A stretch of 20,397 nt of DNA from WYZ-LMO2 sp040514265. GTDB taxonomy: Archaea > Halobacteriota > Archaeoglobi > Archaeoglobales > Archaeoglobaceae. Numbering within the stretch: the stretch's first letter is position 1; each line of letters starts with the position of its first letter. The stretch covers positions 1 to 20,397 of the forward strand of contig JBEVCD010000044.1 of assembly GCA_040514265.1 (NCBI GenBank), given 5' to 3'. Made by a program: the position numbers and the translations under genes. This document shows, one piece after another, positions 13,354 to 20,002 of this stretch. The notes beneath the pieces are model-generated. The model had not been told where the DNA came from, ran no database searches, and saw only the letters and a list, made by a program, of their open reading frames with translations.

Positions 13354-15114
13354 AGCTATCAGGAAGCTGAAGGCTACCGCGAGAGCCGTGTTCCTAGCCC
13401 CGATCTCTCTCAGCATGACGGCTATCGTCGAGAGGCAGGGGACGTAAAGCGTCAGGAAGACTACGTAGGTGATGATCTGGCACGGGCTCAGAATTTCCAG
13501 AATCTTTTGAAGCTCTCTCGCGTCGATCTTAAGAGCTTCGAGTGTCATCAGGAGGGCGAGTTCCTTGCGCAGTATCCCGAATATCAGGGTGAACCCCAGA
13601 ACTGCTGGAAGTCCGAGAATACCCGTTACTGGTCGCAGCATCATATTTATGGCACCCTCAACGCCCGCCGCCGAAAGGAGAGAGAAGATCACACTTCCGA
13701 CGATTATCAGCGGTGCTGCGTTAAATGTGAACTCCCTCAGCGTCGCAAGAACCTTAAACCAGACTACACGCAGGGACGGAACCTTCAGACTCGGAATTTC
13801 CATGGCGAGTCCGTAGCTTTCTCCGCCCACGATCCTGGTCAGCAGCGTTCCAGCCAGCGCGACTACAAGCACGTTGAAAGCGTAGAGGGCAATCGCGTAG
13901 ATGGGTCCAAACAGTCCCGCGACAAGTGCGAGTATTACGACGCTCCTCGCCGAGCAGGGTATCAGCGGCACGAGTATCGCAGCTCTCACTCTGTCGAACG
14001 GGTTTTCGAGTATTCTCGTGGACATAACGGCTGGAACTGAGCAACCGTAGCCGAGAATGAACGAAACTGCTGCTTTACCGTGTAACCCCATGACGTGAAA
14101 GAGACGATCGAGGAGGAACGCTGCCCTCGCGAGGTAGCCGATGTCATCGAGCAGTCCTAAGATCAGCAGCAGCGGCAGCATGTAAGGCACTACGATGCCG
14201 AGCACGCCGATAACTCCGTCCCATACTCCTCTCAGGATCGTGCTGACGATGTCTTCGCCGTCAAAAAACTCTCCAAACTCCTCCAGCGGCTCTACAATTG
14301 TGGAAGAGAGCAGATCGCCGGCGAAGAAGGCGGTTCCGAGCATCAGCAGGAAAATGATGGCCATTATAACGTATCCCGGGACCGGGTGGAGGAGGAGGGC
14401 GTCAACCTTTTCTCTCCAGTCTGTCATTCTCCTCGTTACCCGCGCGCATCTTTCGAAGATGCGCATCGCGAGCTTGTGCCTCTCGTCGGACATTACCTCC
14501 TCGGGGTCTCCGAACTTTGCAAGCTCTCTTCCGAATTCGCTCTCGGACAGAGAGAGCACGAGGTCCCTCTTCGAAATACCGAACTTCGCGAAGACCTCTT
14601 CGACCTCGCTGGAGTACCTTGGAAGTTTGGGTACTCTCGCTTCCAGGATTTTGTCGAGGAGCTTGTTCAGCCCGATTCCGCGGTGAGCTATCGTTTCAAC
14701 TACCGGCACGCCGAACGCTTCCTCGATGCAGGAGGTGTTTATCTCGAGCCCCTTCCGCCTGGCTTCGTCCATCATGTTCAGGACTATCAGCATCGGTATC
14801 TGCAGCTCGGCGAGTTCTATCGTCAGCTCAAGGCTCCTCGAAAGAACCGAAGCGTCTATCACGTTCACAACGACGTCGACCTTCTCGTTCAGGAGGTATT
14901 CGAGTGTGACCCTCTCGGCAACGTCGCCGGCGTGGAGGGAATATACGCCGGGAAGGTCGACGATCTTTATCCTTCTACCTCTATGCAGAACCTCAGCCTC
15001 CGTGTAGCTCACGGTCGTGCCGGGGAAGTTTCCAGTCCTCACGTTGACTCCAGATATCGCCGCAAAAATCGTACTCTTGCCGCTGTTTGGCTGACCGACC
15101 AAGGCAACTATCAT
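13288..15114 (-). CDS. feoB: Ferrous iron transporter FeoB
   Basis: 608 residues. The N-terminal G domain has G1 GQPNSGKS (7-14), the G2 threonines in NFPGTT, G3 DLPG (53-56) and G4 NMMD (113-116), followed by a helical linker to about 230. The membrane part follows, with about eight helices and the two gate motifs GYGCSVPAVMSTR and IPCSAR, each with the conserved Cys. It carries Fe(II) across the cytoplasmic membrane, driven or gated by nucleotide hydrolysis. Its length is typical of compact archaeal FeoB, shorter than about 770-residue bacterial forms. It starts on an ATGA overlap with feoA. The last 22 codons, including the tail QAPLLWNVVP, overlap the convergent PUA-like gene. Confidence 0.97.
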   Translation of the reverse strand: MIVALVGQPNSGKSTIFAAISGVNVRTGNFPGTTVSYTEAEVLHRGRRIKIVDLPGVYSLHAGDVAERVTLEYLLNEKVDVVVNVIDASVLSRSLELTIELAELQIPMLIVLNMMDEARRKGLEINTSCIEEAFGVPVVETIAHRGIGLNKLLDKILEARVPKLPRYSSEVEEVFAKFGISKRDLVLSLSESEFGRELAKFGDPEEVMSDERHKLAMRIFERCARVTRRMTDWREKVDALLLHPVPGYVIMAIIFLLMLGTAFFAGDLLSSTIVEPLEEFGEFFDGEDIVSTILRGVWDGVIGVLGIVVPYMLPLLLILGLLDDIGYLARAAFLLDRLFHVMGLHGKAAVSFILGYGCSVPAVMSTRILENPFDRVRAAILVPLIPCSARSVVILALVAGLFGPIYAIALYAFNVLVVALAGTLLTRIVGGESYGLAMEIPSLKVPSLRVVWFKVLATLREFTFNAAPLIIVGSVIFSLLSAAGVEGAINMMLRPVTGILGLPAVLGFTLIFGILRKELALLMTLEALKIDARELQKILEILSPCQIITYVVFLTLYVPCLSTIAVMLREIGARNTALAVAFSFLIALLTALTVRILCQAPLLWNVVP

Positions 15115-15332
15115 AGGACGTAGATCTTCTCAGCCATTCCCCTCCCTATCGCTATCCTGTTCCCGTGGAGCGTGTGCTCGACGACTAGGGGGCCGTTTTC
15201 CAGCTTCGATACTACTTTTACGGTGTCTCCGACCCTCAATCCCATAGCCGCGAGTCTTTTCGCAAGCCTGCAGCCGTGCATGTCGACGATCTTCACGACT
15301 TCTCCGACCTCGCAGTCCGCAAGGGTCCTCAC
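15111..15332 (-). CDS. feoA: Ferrous iron transport accessory protein FeoA
   Basis: A small SH3-like protein of 73 residues from the chosen GTG (VRTLADCEVGEVVKIVDM). Family signs are the CRLAKRLAAMGLRVGDTVKVV core and the closing RIAIGRGMAEKIYVL. FeoA is a cytoplasmic accessory factor of FeoB. Start choice: an AAAAATTTAAAT box at 15356-15367 predicts transcription from about 15335, just before GTG 15332. The upstream in-frame starts at 15383 and 15347 would precede the transcript start. These longer forms remain possible if another promoter is used. The stop overlaps the feoB ATG (ATGA). Confidence 0.88.
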   Translation of the reverse strand: MRTLADCEVGEVVKIVDMHGCRLAKRLAAMGLRVGDTVKVVSKLENGPLVVEHTLHGNRIAIGRGMAEKIYVL

Positions 15333-15355
15333 GGATTTTAGGGACACCGAAATCC

Positions 15356-15367
15356 ATTTAAATTTTT
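15356..15367 (-). promoter_or_regulatory. TATA box of feoAB
   Basis: AAAAATTTAAAT on the minus strand is centred about 29 nt before the GTG at 15332. It is a strong archaeal TATA-like match. Confidence 0.55.
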
Positions 15368-15370
15368 CGC

Positions 15371-15378
15371 TGTTAACA
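15371..15378. promoter_or_regulatory. Candidate operator palindrome between feoA and the KaiC-like gene
   Basis: TGTTAACA is a perfect 8-nt palindrome lying between the two divergent TATA boxes, where a metal-responsive repressor could act on both promoters. It is short and could be chance. Confidence 0.2.
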
Positions 15379-15385
15379 CGCAAAG

Positions 15386-15396
15386 TTTTTTAAGTT
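15386..15396 (+). promoter_or_regulatory. TATA box of the KaiC-like gene
   Basis: TTTTTTAAGTT is centred about 25 nt before an in-frame GTG at 15415 but directly abuts the ATG at 15397. It therefore favours the GTG as the true, leaderless start. Confidence 0.45.
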
Positions 15397-16140
15397 ATGA
15401 AAACAATTAAAAACGTGAACAGGGTAAAAACGGGCATACCCGGGATGGACGAAATCCTTCACGGTGGAATTCCGGAGAGAAACGTCGTTCTCCTCAGTGG
15501 AGGACCGGGAACGGGCAAAACTATATTCGGTCAGCAGTTTCTCTGGTACGGGCTGCAGAACGGCGAAGCCGGAATATACGTTGCACTCGAAGAGCACCCC
15601 GTCCAGGTCAGACAAAACATGTCCCTCTTTGGCTGGAACGTAAAACCCTACGAGGAGGAGGGTATGTTCGCGATGATCGATGCCTTCACGGCTGGCATCG
15701 GTAGGGCGAAGGAGTTCGAGAAGTACATCGTCCACGATCTAACGGACATAAGGGAGTTCATCGACGTTCTGAGGCAGGCTATAAAAGACGTCAACGCGAA
15801 GAGGGTTGTCGTGGACTCCGTTACGACGCTCTACATCAACAGACCCGCGGCTGCGAGAAGCATAATACTGCAGCTTAAGAGAGTTCTCGCTGGCACTGGC
15901 TGCACCTCGATCTTCGTCAGCCAGATAAGTGTTGGTGAGCGTGGTTTCGGTGGACCGGGCGTCGAGCACGGCGTCGACGGAATAATCCGCCTGGACCTCG
16001 ACGAAGTCGACGGCGAGCTCAAGAGGTCGCTCATAGTGTGGAAGATGCGCGGAACCAGTCACAGCATGCGCAGGCACCCGTTCGAGATAACCTCCAAGGG
16101 TATAGTTGTTTATCCGGACAAGGTTCTGAAGGTGAGGTGA
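15397..16140 (+). CDS. KaiC/RAD55-like RecA-superfamily ATPase
   Basis: 247 residues from ATG 15397; GTG 15415, giving VNRVKTGIPGMDE, may be the real start given the TATA box. It is a single KaiC domain: the GIPGMDEILHGGIP entry motif, Walker A GGPGTGKT (35-42), acidic pair Glu65-Glu66, Walker B VVVDS with Asp140, and a KaiC-type SQIS...G...EHGVDGIIRL segment. It ends WKMRGTSHSMRRHPFEI, as in KaiC/GvpD-like proteins. Euryarchaea carry many such single-domain paralogues, thought to act as ATP-driven switches in signalling or gene control; the role here is unknown. The HTH/coiled-coil gene follows one base after the stop, so the two very probably work together. It diverges from feoAB. Confidence 0.88.
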   Translation: MKTIKNVNRVKTGIPGMDEILHGGIPERNVVLLSGGPGTGKTIFGQQFLWYGLQNGEAGIYVALEEHPVQVRQNMSLFGWNVKPYEEEGMFAMIDAFTAGIGRAKEFEKYIVHDLTDIREFIDVLRQAIKDVNAKRVVVDSVTTLYINRPAAARSIILQLKRVLAGTGCTSIFVSQISVGERGFGGPGVEHGVDGIIRLDLDEVDGELKRSLIVWKMRGTSHSMRRHPFEITSKGIVVYPDKVLKVR

Positions 16141-16141
16141 T

Positions 16142-16618
16142 ATGGAGGTTCCACTCAGCCCAGTAGGTAGGGAGGACATCCACAGGCTGGAGAGCATCCT
16201 GCTCTTCGCCACGCTCTTCAGACCCGAGGTCATCGAAATGATAAAGGACCCTGCCGAGAGGCTCACGTGGGTTGACAGCCTAGCTGTAGCGGCTGGAGCT
16301 ATAGCGAGAGAGAAGGCTGGAATGAGCGTTACCGAAATAGCAAACGAACTCGGGAGAACAGAGCAGGCTATAAGGAGGCACCTCAAGGGAGAGAGCAAAG
16401 CCGGACAGCTCGTCAGGGAAACTTACGAGCTCATAAAGCAGGGCAAGCTGGAGGACGTTCTGAAGAGCATAGAATTGATCGAAGAGAGCGGAAAGCTCAG
16501 GGAGGAGCTGGAGAGACTGAAAGAAGAGAACGAGAGGTTGAAAGCCGTACTTGAAGAGCTAAAGGTCGAAATTTCGGAGCTTATGGAGAAGATTGCAAAA
16601 TTAAAGGAGAAACTTTAA
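16142..16618 (+). CDS. HTH protein with C-terminal coiled coil, partner of the KaiC-like ATPase
   Basis: 158 residues with three parts. The helical N-terminal region is about 1-55. A helix-turn-helix spans about 61-84 (MSVTEIANELGRTEQAIRRH). The C-terminal half from about 115 is almost entirely Glu/Lys/Leu with heptad spacing (EELERLKEENERLKAVLEEL), a clear coiled coil for dimerisation. I infer a DNA-binding regulator; I recall similar proteins beside KaiC-domain genes in euryarchaea but know no function. The GAGGTGAT ribosome-binding site overlaps the stop of the ATPase gene, directly ahead of the ATG. The stop is followed by a T-run, so this ends the operon. Confidence 0.8.
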   Translation: MEVPLSPVGREDIHRLESILLFATLFRPEVIEMIKDPAERLTWVDSLAVAAGAIAREKAGMSVTEIANELGRTEQAIRRHLKGESKAGQLVRETYELIKQGKLEDVLKSIELIEESGKLREELERLKEENERLKAVLEELKVEISELMEKIAKLKEKL

Positions 16619-16624
16619 TTTTTT
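16619..16624 (+). terminator. T-run terminator after the HTH/coiled-coil gene
   Basis: Six T's immediately follow the stop at 16618, in the 4-nt gap to the convergent DUF473 gene. A T-tract of this kind is a typical archaeal terminator. Confidence 0.45.
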
Positions 16625-17018
16625 ACCTCGCATCGTAGATCGTCATCTCGATTACCTCGGCTTCCCTCGTTTCCAGCAACTCGGAGGGTTTGATTCTGAT
16701 TATTCTGCCGAACGCTTTCGGGGCTACTCTGAGTCTTACGACCGTCATCTCGCACTCCTCGATGTGGTGCGGGGAGGTGTAGAACAGCGAGTGTGTGACC
16801 ACTTCCTTCCCCGTCACTTCGGCTATGAGTCCGCTAACACCTCTATCGACGTCCTGCGATTTTGCAGTCGTCAGAAACACGCAGTCTCCGACGTTCACCC
16901 TCAAAGCTGTAGCCACGTTGTGGGCGCTCCTGAGCTCTACCGTTCTCACGTTCCCGCGAGTTATCTCCTCTATAACTATTCTGGAGATCCCACTTATCAC
17001 GTAACACCTCACGCCCAT
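16623..17018 (-). CDS. DUF473 family protein
   Basis: 131 residues from ATG 17018; a GTG directly before it is also in frame. Its opening VISGISRIVIEEITRGNVRTVELRSAHN and the following GDCVFLTTA..DV.RG..GLIAEVTG recall the small archaeal DUF473 family, predicted mixed alpha/beta and soluble, function unknown to me. It has no membrane segments and no obvious catalytic signature; two Cys (6 and about 46) are present. The ATG overlaps the stop of the upstream proteasome-chaperone gene (TGATG), so translation is probably coupled and a shared role in proteostasis is an inference worth testing. Confidence 0.7.
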   Translation of the reverse strand: MGVRCYVISGISRIVIEEITRGNVRTVELRSAHNVATALRVNVGDCVFLTTAKSQDVDRGVSGLIAEVTGKEVVTHSLFYTSPHHIEECEMTVVRLRVAPKAFGRIIRIKPSELLETREAEVIEMTIYDAR

Positions 17019-17731
17019 CACCCGTACATCGGAAGCTCTTCTTTCCTAACCTCTTGAGCCCTCGTCTGCTCGGCTAGCTTCTGCATCTGGGCTTCGATGA
17101 ACTGGGCTTCCTCTATCAGCCTCTTAACGCTTATCTCCCACCCGAACATCTTGTTCATGACCTCGATCACGTTCGCAGCAGCTCTCGGATCGGGGTTGAA
17201 TCCGACCGTTTCACCCAGGAGCACGATGCCGGGCAGCTTTCTCGCAACGCACTCGTTCAGTATGCTTCCAGCTATGCCAGAGATCGTCCCGGTCCTGAAG
17301 ATCTCCACGTGCCCCTCTATTTCCTTCAGGAGCTCCTTACTCGTCGCGGCTCCGAAGACTCTCTTCTTATCTTCGAAGGTCGCGACGCCTGCGAGCGAGA
17401 AGATCCTCCTCGCACCGATCTCGCCGGCCCATTCGACGATCTTCCTACTCAATCCGTAGGCGAACATAGGCGGGATAGGGACGTCGGAGTGTATGAGGAC
17501 GAAGTTGTGCTGCCGGGACTCGTAGATCCTTATCGGCGGCAGGACTACGCCCTCGAAGAGCGTGGCTATCGGCGGAACAGCTTCTGACTCCACTACTCCT
17601 ACACTGTCGAGTTTCAGCTCCAGTATGAAGTGAGCTGTCGCTATCGTCCCGACCAAGCCTATCCCCGGAAAGCTCGTTATCAAGAGCGGGTTCTCGACGC
17701 TCAACCCCTCGACCACGATGTCGACTTCCAT
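17018..17731 (-). CDS. PAC2-family proteasome assembly chaperone (PbaA/PbaB-like, formerly DUF75)
   Basis: 237 residues from MEVDIVVEGLSVENPLLITSFPGIG; an in-frame GTG 15 nt upstream is less likely. FPGIGLVGTIA, SEAVPPIATLFEG, RIFSLAGVAT, TGTISGIAGSILNEC and LLGETVGFNPDPRAA are characteristic of the archaeal PAC2 fold. A C-terminal helical tail (about 190-237) follows. The protein ends in Met-Tyr-Gly, fitting the HbYX motif by which Pba1-Pba2/PbaA chaperones dock on the alpha ring of 20S proteasome intermediates. This supports a PbaA-like role rather than only fold similarity. A weak TGAAATAC box lies about 26 nt upstream. It is co-transcribed with DUF473 through a TGATG junction. Confidence 0.87.
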   Translation of the reverse strand: MEVDIVVEGLSVENPLLITSFPGIGLVGTIATAHFILELKLDSVGVVESEAVPPIATLFEGVVLPPIRIYESRQHNFVLIHSDVPIPPMFAYGLSRKIVEWAGEIGARRIFSLAGVATFEDKKRVFGAATSKELLKEIEGHVEIFRTGTISGIAGSILNECVARKLPGIVLLGETVGFNPDPRAAANVIEVMNKMFGWEISVKRLIEEAQFIEAQMQKLAEQTRAQEVRKEELPMYG

Positions 17732-17775
17732 GAAAAGCTGTAACACCGCCCGTATTTCAGTTTTGTGCGGGGAAA

Positions 17776-17787
17776 TTTTTTATAAAT
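17776..17787 (+). promoter_or_regulatory. TATA box of the TPR-like gene
   Basis: TTTTTTATAAAT, one of the best TATA matches in the window, is centred about 26 nt before ATG 17808. It excludes the in-frame ATG at 17718. Confidence 0.6.
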
Positions 17788-17807
17788 TTTTGGATCCGTG
17801 CAGTGCC

Positions 17808-18659
17808 ATGGATCTCAGCGCGCTGCTGAACTTCCTCGACAAAGAGGATGAGAAGTACTTCAAGGCTGTCAGCAAGGATCCGATAGTAGCCCACTCGATA
17901 AAAAAGATCTTCGAGCGTCCCGAAAAAGCTCCGAAGTACATGATCGTCCTCAAGGACTCGCCGCTCGCGCTCTTCTTAATCGCCAAGGCTGCTGAGAGGA
18001 TAAGCCGCTATCTAAACGGAGAGGAAGAAGAGAGCGTTTTCGGAGTGTTTCTCTCAGCCGCGAATGTTCTCAAGCAGTGTGCGGATCGCAAGATTCTGCA
18101 AAACGTCTTCTCTCTACTGAGGGAAGCGATAGAGAAGAGGATAGCGGAGGGCAAATACGAGGACGCAGCCCGGCTCGTGGTGGAGTTTCAGGAGTTCGGG
18201 TTCAGAAGTTACGTGAAAAAACTCCTGTTTTTCGCGCTCGAAGTTTCGGAGGAGGGCGACTATACCAGAGCCCTCCGCATCCTGGACCTCCTTCCGGAGA
18301 GCGAGGAGGTCAGAGATGCGAAGGCGAGCATACTGCTCGAATGGGGAAAGCAGATTGCCGCGGCAAACCCTGAGGCTGGGATAAAAAAGATTGAGGAGTC
18401 CCTGAAGCTCAGGGAGAGTCCGGAAGCGAGGATAGCTTTAGCAGAGGTATACGAAAGCATCGGCGACTACAGGAGGGCTTTCACGATATACTCCTCGATA
18501 AAGAACTACCCCGGCGTTTCGCGCAGAATTGCGCGTCTCCTGATGGAGTGGGGAGAGAGTGAAGCCGACGTTGAGAAGTTGAGCGAGGCAAAACTCTACG
18601 CCGATGACCCGGTGCTCAGAGAGGAGATAGAGAGGAGGATGGAAAAAATCGGTCGTTAG
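17808..18659 (+). CDS. TPR-like all-helical protein of unknown function
   Basis: 283 residues, with the start fixed by a strong TATA box. I do not recognise an orthologue. The protein is charged, soluble and almost wholly helical. The second half repeats degenerate TPR-like helical pairs, e.g. ALEVSEEGDYTRALRILDLLP, ILLEWGKQIAAANPEAGIKKIEESLKL (in two parts), ARIALAEVYESIGDYRRAFTIYSSI and ARLLMEWGESEADVEKLSEAKLY. The GDY.RA pattern is classic for TPR turns. TPR folds usually scaffold protein complexes; no enzyme motif, signal peptide or membrane helix is seen. The stop overlaps the convergent winged-helix gene by four nucleotides. Confidence 0.75.
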   Translation: MDLSALLNFLDKEDEKYFKAVSKDPIVAHSIKKIFERPEKAPKYMIVLKDSPLALFLIAKAAERISRYLNGEEEESVFGVFLSAANVLKQCADRKILQNVFSLLREAIEKRIAEGKYEDAARLVVEFQEFGFRSYVKKLLFFALEVSEEGDYTRALRILDLLPESEEVRDAKASILLEWGKQIAAANPEAGIKKIEESLKLRESPEARIALAEVYESIGDYRRAFTIYSSIKNYPGVSRRIARLLMEWGESEADVEKLSEAKLYADDPVLREEIERRMEKIGR

Positions 18660-19054
18660 AGACTCTCGGCGTCGTAACCCAGAACGGCTACCCACCACCA
18701 CCTCGCCATGTCGACCAGGTCCTTGCTGAAGGCTCCGGAGAGTCTGTACTCCCCACCCCTCAAAGTTATCATCCCGGCTGAAATCAGCTTGTTCCTCATG
18801 GCGTAGAACGAGGAGCGGTTCATGTTGAGCTCCTTCATCACGTGCTCCCACTCATCAACCCTCAGCGGTTTGCCACTCTTCTGCCTCTCCTCCACTATGG
18901 TGACAAAGCGCGCAGCTTTGAGGGCAACCTCTTCCTTCCTGAACAGCCTCCTCATAAGCTCGACCAGCGGCTCCTTCGATTGTGAAATCCTGGCATTCGA
19001 AGTCGATCTGACGATTATTGAGGTAGCCGTCTTCGGAGCGTCCTTTACCTTCAC
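18656..19054 (-). CDS. Winged-helix-like putative DNA-binding protein
   Basis: 132 residues from a GTG start. The Ser/Thr-rich first 25 residues look disordered. A helical segment (about 28-57) precedes a probable winged HTH: EWEHVMKELN, recognition helix NRSSFYAMRNKLISAGMI, then a wing TLRGGEYRLS (about 67-105). The C-terminus has an unusual Trp triplet (ARWWWVAVLGYDAESL) that may form a hydrophobic docking surface. I do not recognise a named family; a transcription regulator is the best inference. A GGTAAAAAATC box about 25 nt upstream supports the GTG and its own promoter, although the slipin gene lies just 42 nt upstream on the same strand. Confidence 0.68.
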   Translation of the reverse strand: MKVKDAPKTATSIIVRSTSNARISQSKEPLVELMRRLFRKEEVALKAARFVTIVEERQKSGKPLRVDEWEHVMKELNMNRSSFYAMRNKLISAGMITLRGGEYRLSGAFSKDLVDMARWWWVAVLGYDAESL

Positions 19055-19073
19055 GCTTCAGAGTAGCTTGCGG

Positions 19074-19084
19074 GATTTTTTACC
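19074..19084 (-). promoter_or_regulatory. TATA box of the winged-helix gene
   Basis: GGTAAAAAATC on the minus strand is centred about 25 nt upstream of the GTG at 19054, in the short gap after the slipin stop codon. Confidence 0.45.
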
Positions 19085-19096
19085 TTTCGCCGAACC

Positions 19097-19840
19097 TCAG
19101 TTTCTACCAAAGTACTTGAGGAGGTCGGTCGGTATGGGGAAAACTATCGTCGTGTTCGGCTCCGACGCGACCTCGTTTAGAGTCTGCAGATACCTGAGGA
19201 AAAGCGCCCCCTCAGTCTTCGCGAGGGTCTCAGCAGCTTCCGCAAGCTTCCGTGCAGCCTGAAGCTCCCCTTCAGCTCTTATGATCTTCGCCCTCCTTTC
19301 TCTCTCGGCTTCGGCTTGCATAGCCATCACGCGGCGCATCTCCTCTGGCAGTTCGACGTCCTTTATCTCGACGGCTGTGACCTTTATTCCCCAGGGGTTC
19401 GTCGCCTCGTCTATTATCTGCTGAAGTTTCGCGTTGAGTTTCTCCCTCTCCGAAAGCAGCTCGTCAAGTTCGGCTTGCCCTATAACGCTTCTGAGCGTGG
19501 TCTGCGCTATCTGAGCCGTGGCGAACTTGTAGTCGTAAACCTCCGTCACGGCTTTCGCCGGATCGACGACCCTGTAATATACGACAGCGTTGACGCGCAC
19601 CGTAACGTTGTCCTTAGTGACGACCTCCTGCGAGGGGACGTCGTAAGTCACGGTTCGCAGGTCGACGACGCTCATCGACTCGATTATGGGTATTATGAAG
19701 AACAGTCCCGGACCCCTTGCACCGACTAGTCTTCCAAGCCTGAATATCACACCGCGCTCGTACTCCCTGACGATCCTTATCGAAGCCGCCAAGAAGATGA
19801 GCAGCACTATTATCAAGCCTATTACGAACGTTATGTCCAT
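19097..19840 (-). CDS. Slipin / stomatin-like SPFH (band 7) membrane protein
   Basis: 247 residues from MDITFVIGLIIVL. An ATG 15 nt upstream is in frame, but the TATA box at 19863-19874 favours this one. One N-terminal membrane helix (about 2-22) precedes the SPFH domain: REYERGVIFRLGRLVGARGPGL, then VDLRTVTYDVPSQEVVTKDN and VRVNAVVYYRV. An Ala/Glu-rich coiled coil follows (QAEAERERRAKIIRAEGEL onwards, about 175-215) and then a short tail FPIPTDLLKYFG. Slipins form oligomeric membrane scaffolds and in archaea often pair with an NfeD/STOPP serine protease that cleaves the stomatin tail; no such gene lies next to it here. Confidence 0.94.
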   Translation of the reverse strand: MDITFVIGLIIVLLIFLAASIRIVREYERGVIFRLGRLVGARGPGLFFIIPIIESMSVVDLRTVTYDVPSQEVVTKDNVTVRVNAVVYYRVVDPAKAVTEVYDYKFATAQIAQTTLRSVIGQAELDELLSEREKLNAKLQQIIDEATNPWGIKVTAVEIKDVELPEEMRRVMAMQAEAERERRAKIIRAEGELQAARKLAEAAETLAKTEGALFLRYLQTLNEVASEPNTTIVFPIPTDLLKYFGRN

Positions 19841-19862
19841 GAGATGTCTGAACATGGTACAA

Positions 19863-19874
19863 TATAAAATTTAT
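19863..19874 (-). promoter_or_regulatory. TATA box of the slipin gene
   Basis: TATAAAATTTAT (minus strand ATAAATTTTATA) is centred about 28 nt before ATG 19840 and only about 13 nt before ATG 19855. It supports the shorter protein. Confidence 0.55.
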
Positions 19875-19911
19875 CCCAGACCGCGTTTGAGAGCCGAACC
19901 GAATTCTATGT

Positions 19912-19926
19912 TTTCAAGCTTTGAAA
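19912..19926. repeat. Inverted repeat TTTCAA-GCT-TTGAAA
   Basis: Perfect 6-nt arms with a 3-nt spacer form an operator-like dyad between the divergent slipin and cmr1 TATA boxes. It is a single copy and short, so chance is possible. Confidence 0.35.
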
Positions 19927-19954
19927 CAGTAAAAGTTATGGAACACTGCGAAAT

Positions 19955-19964
19955 CCTTAAAAAG
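19955..19964 (+). promoter_or_regulatory. TATA box of cmr1
   Basis: CCTTAAAAAG is centred about 25 nt before the cmr1 ATG at 19985, suggesting that the Cmr operon starts here with a leaderless mRNA. Confidence 0.5.
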
Positions 19965-19973
19965 AAAACTTCG

Positions 19974-20002
19974 AAATCTGGTTGATGTTTGAAGCCAGAT
20001 TT
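19974..20002. repeat. Inverted repeat flanking the cmr1 start codon
   Basis: AAATCTGG (19974-19981) and CCAGATTT (19995-20002) are perfect 8-nt arms around a 13-nt spacer that contains the ATG. It could be an operator on DNA or, if transcription starts further upstream, an RNA hairpin presenting the start codon in its loop. Confidence 0.5.

Noticed and set aside
19919..19928. TTTGAAAC resembling the 3' end of some CRISPR repeats, near cmr1.
   Set aside because: It is a single copy with no repeat-spacer periodicity nearby, so it is not a CRISPR array.
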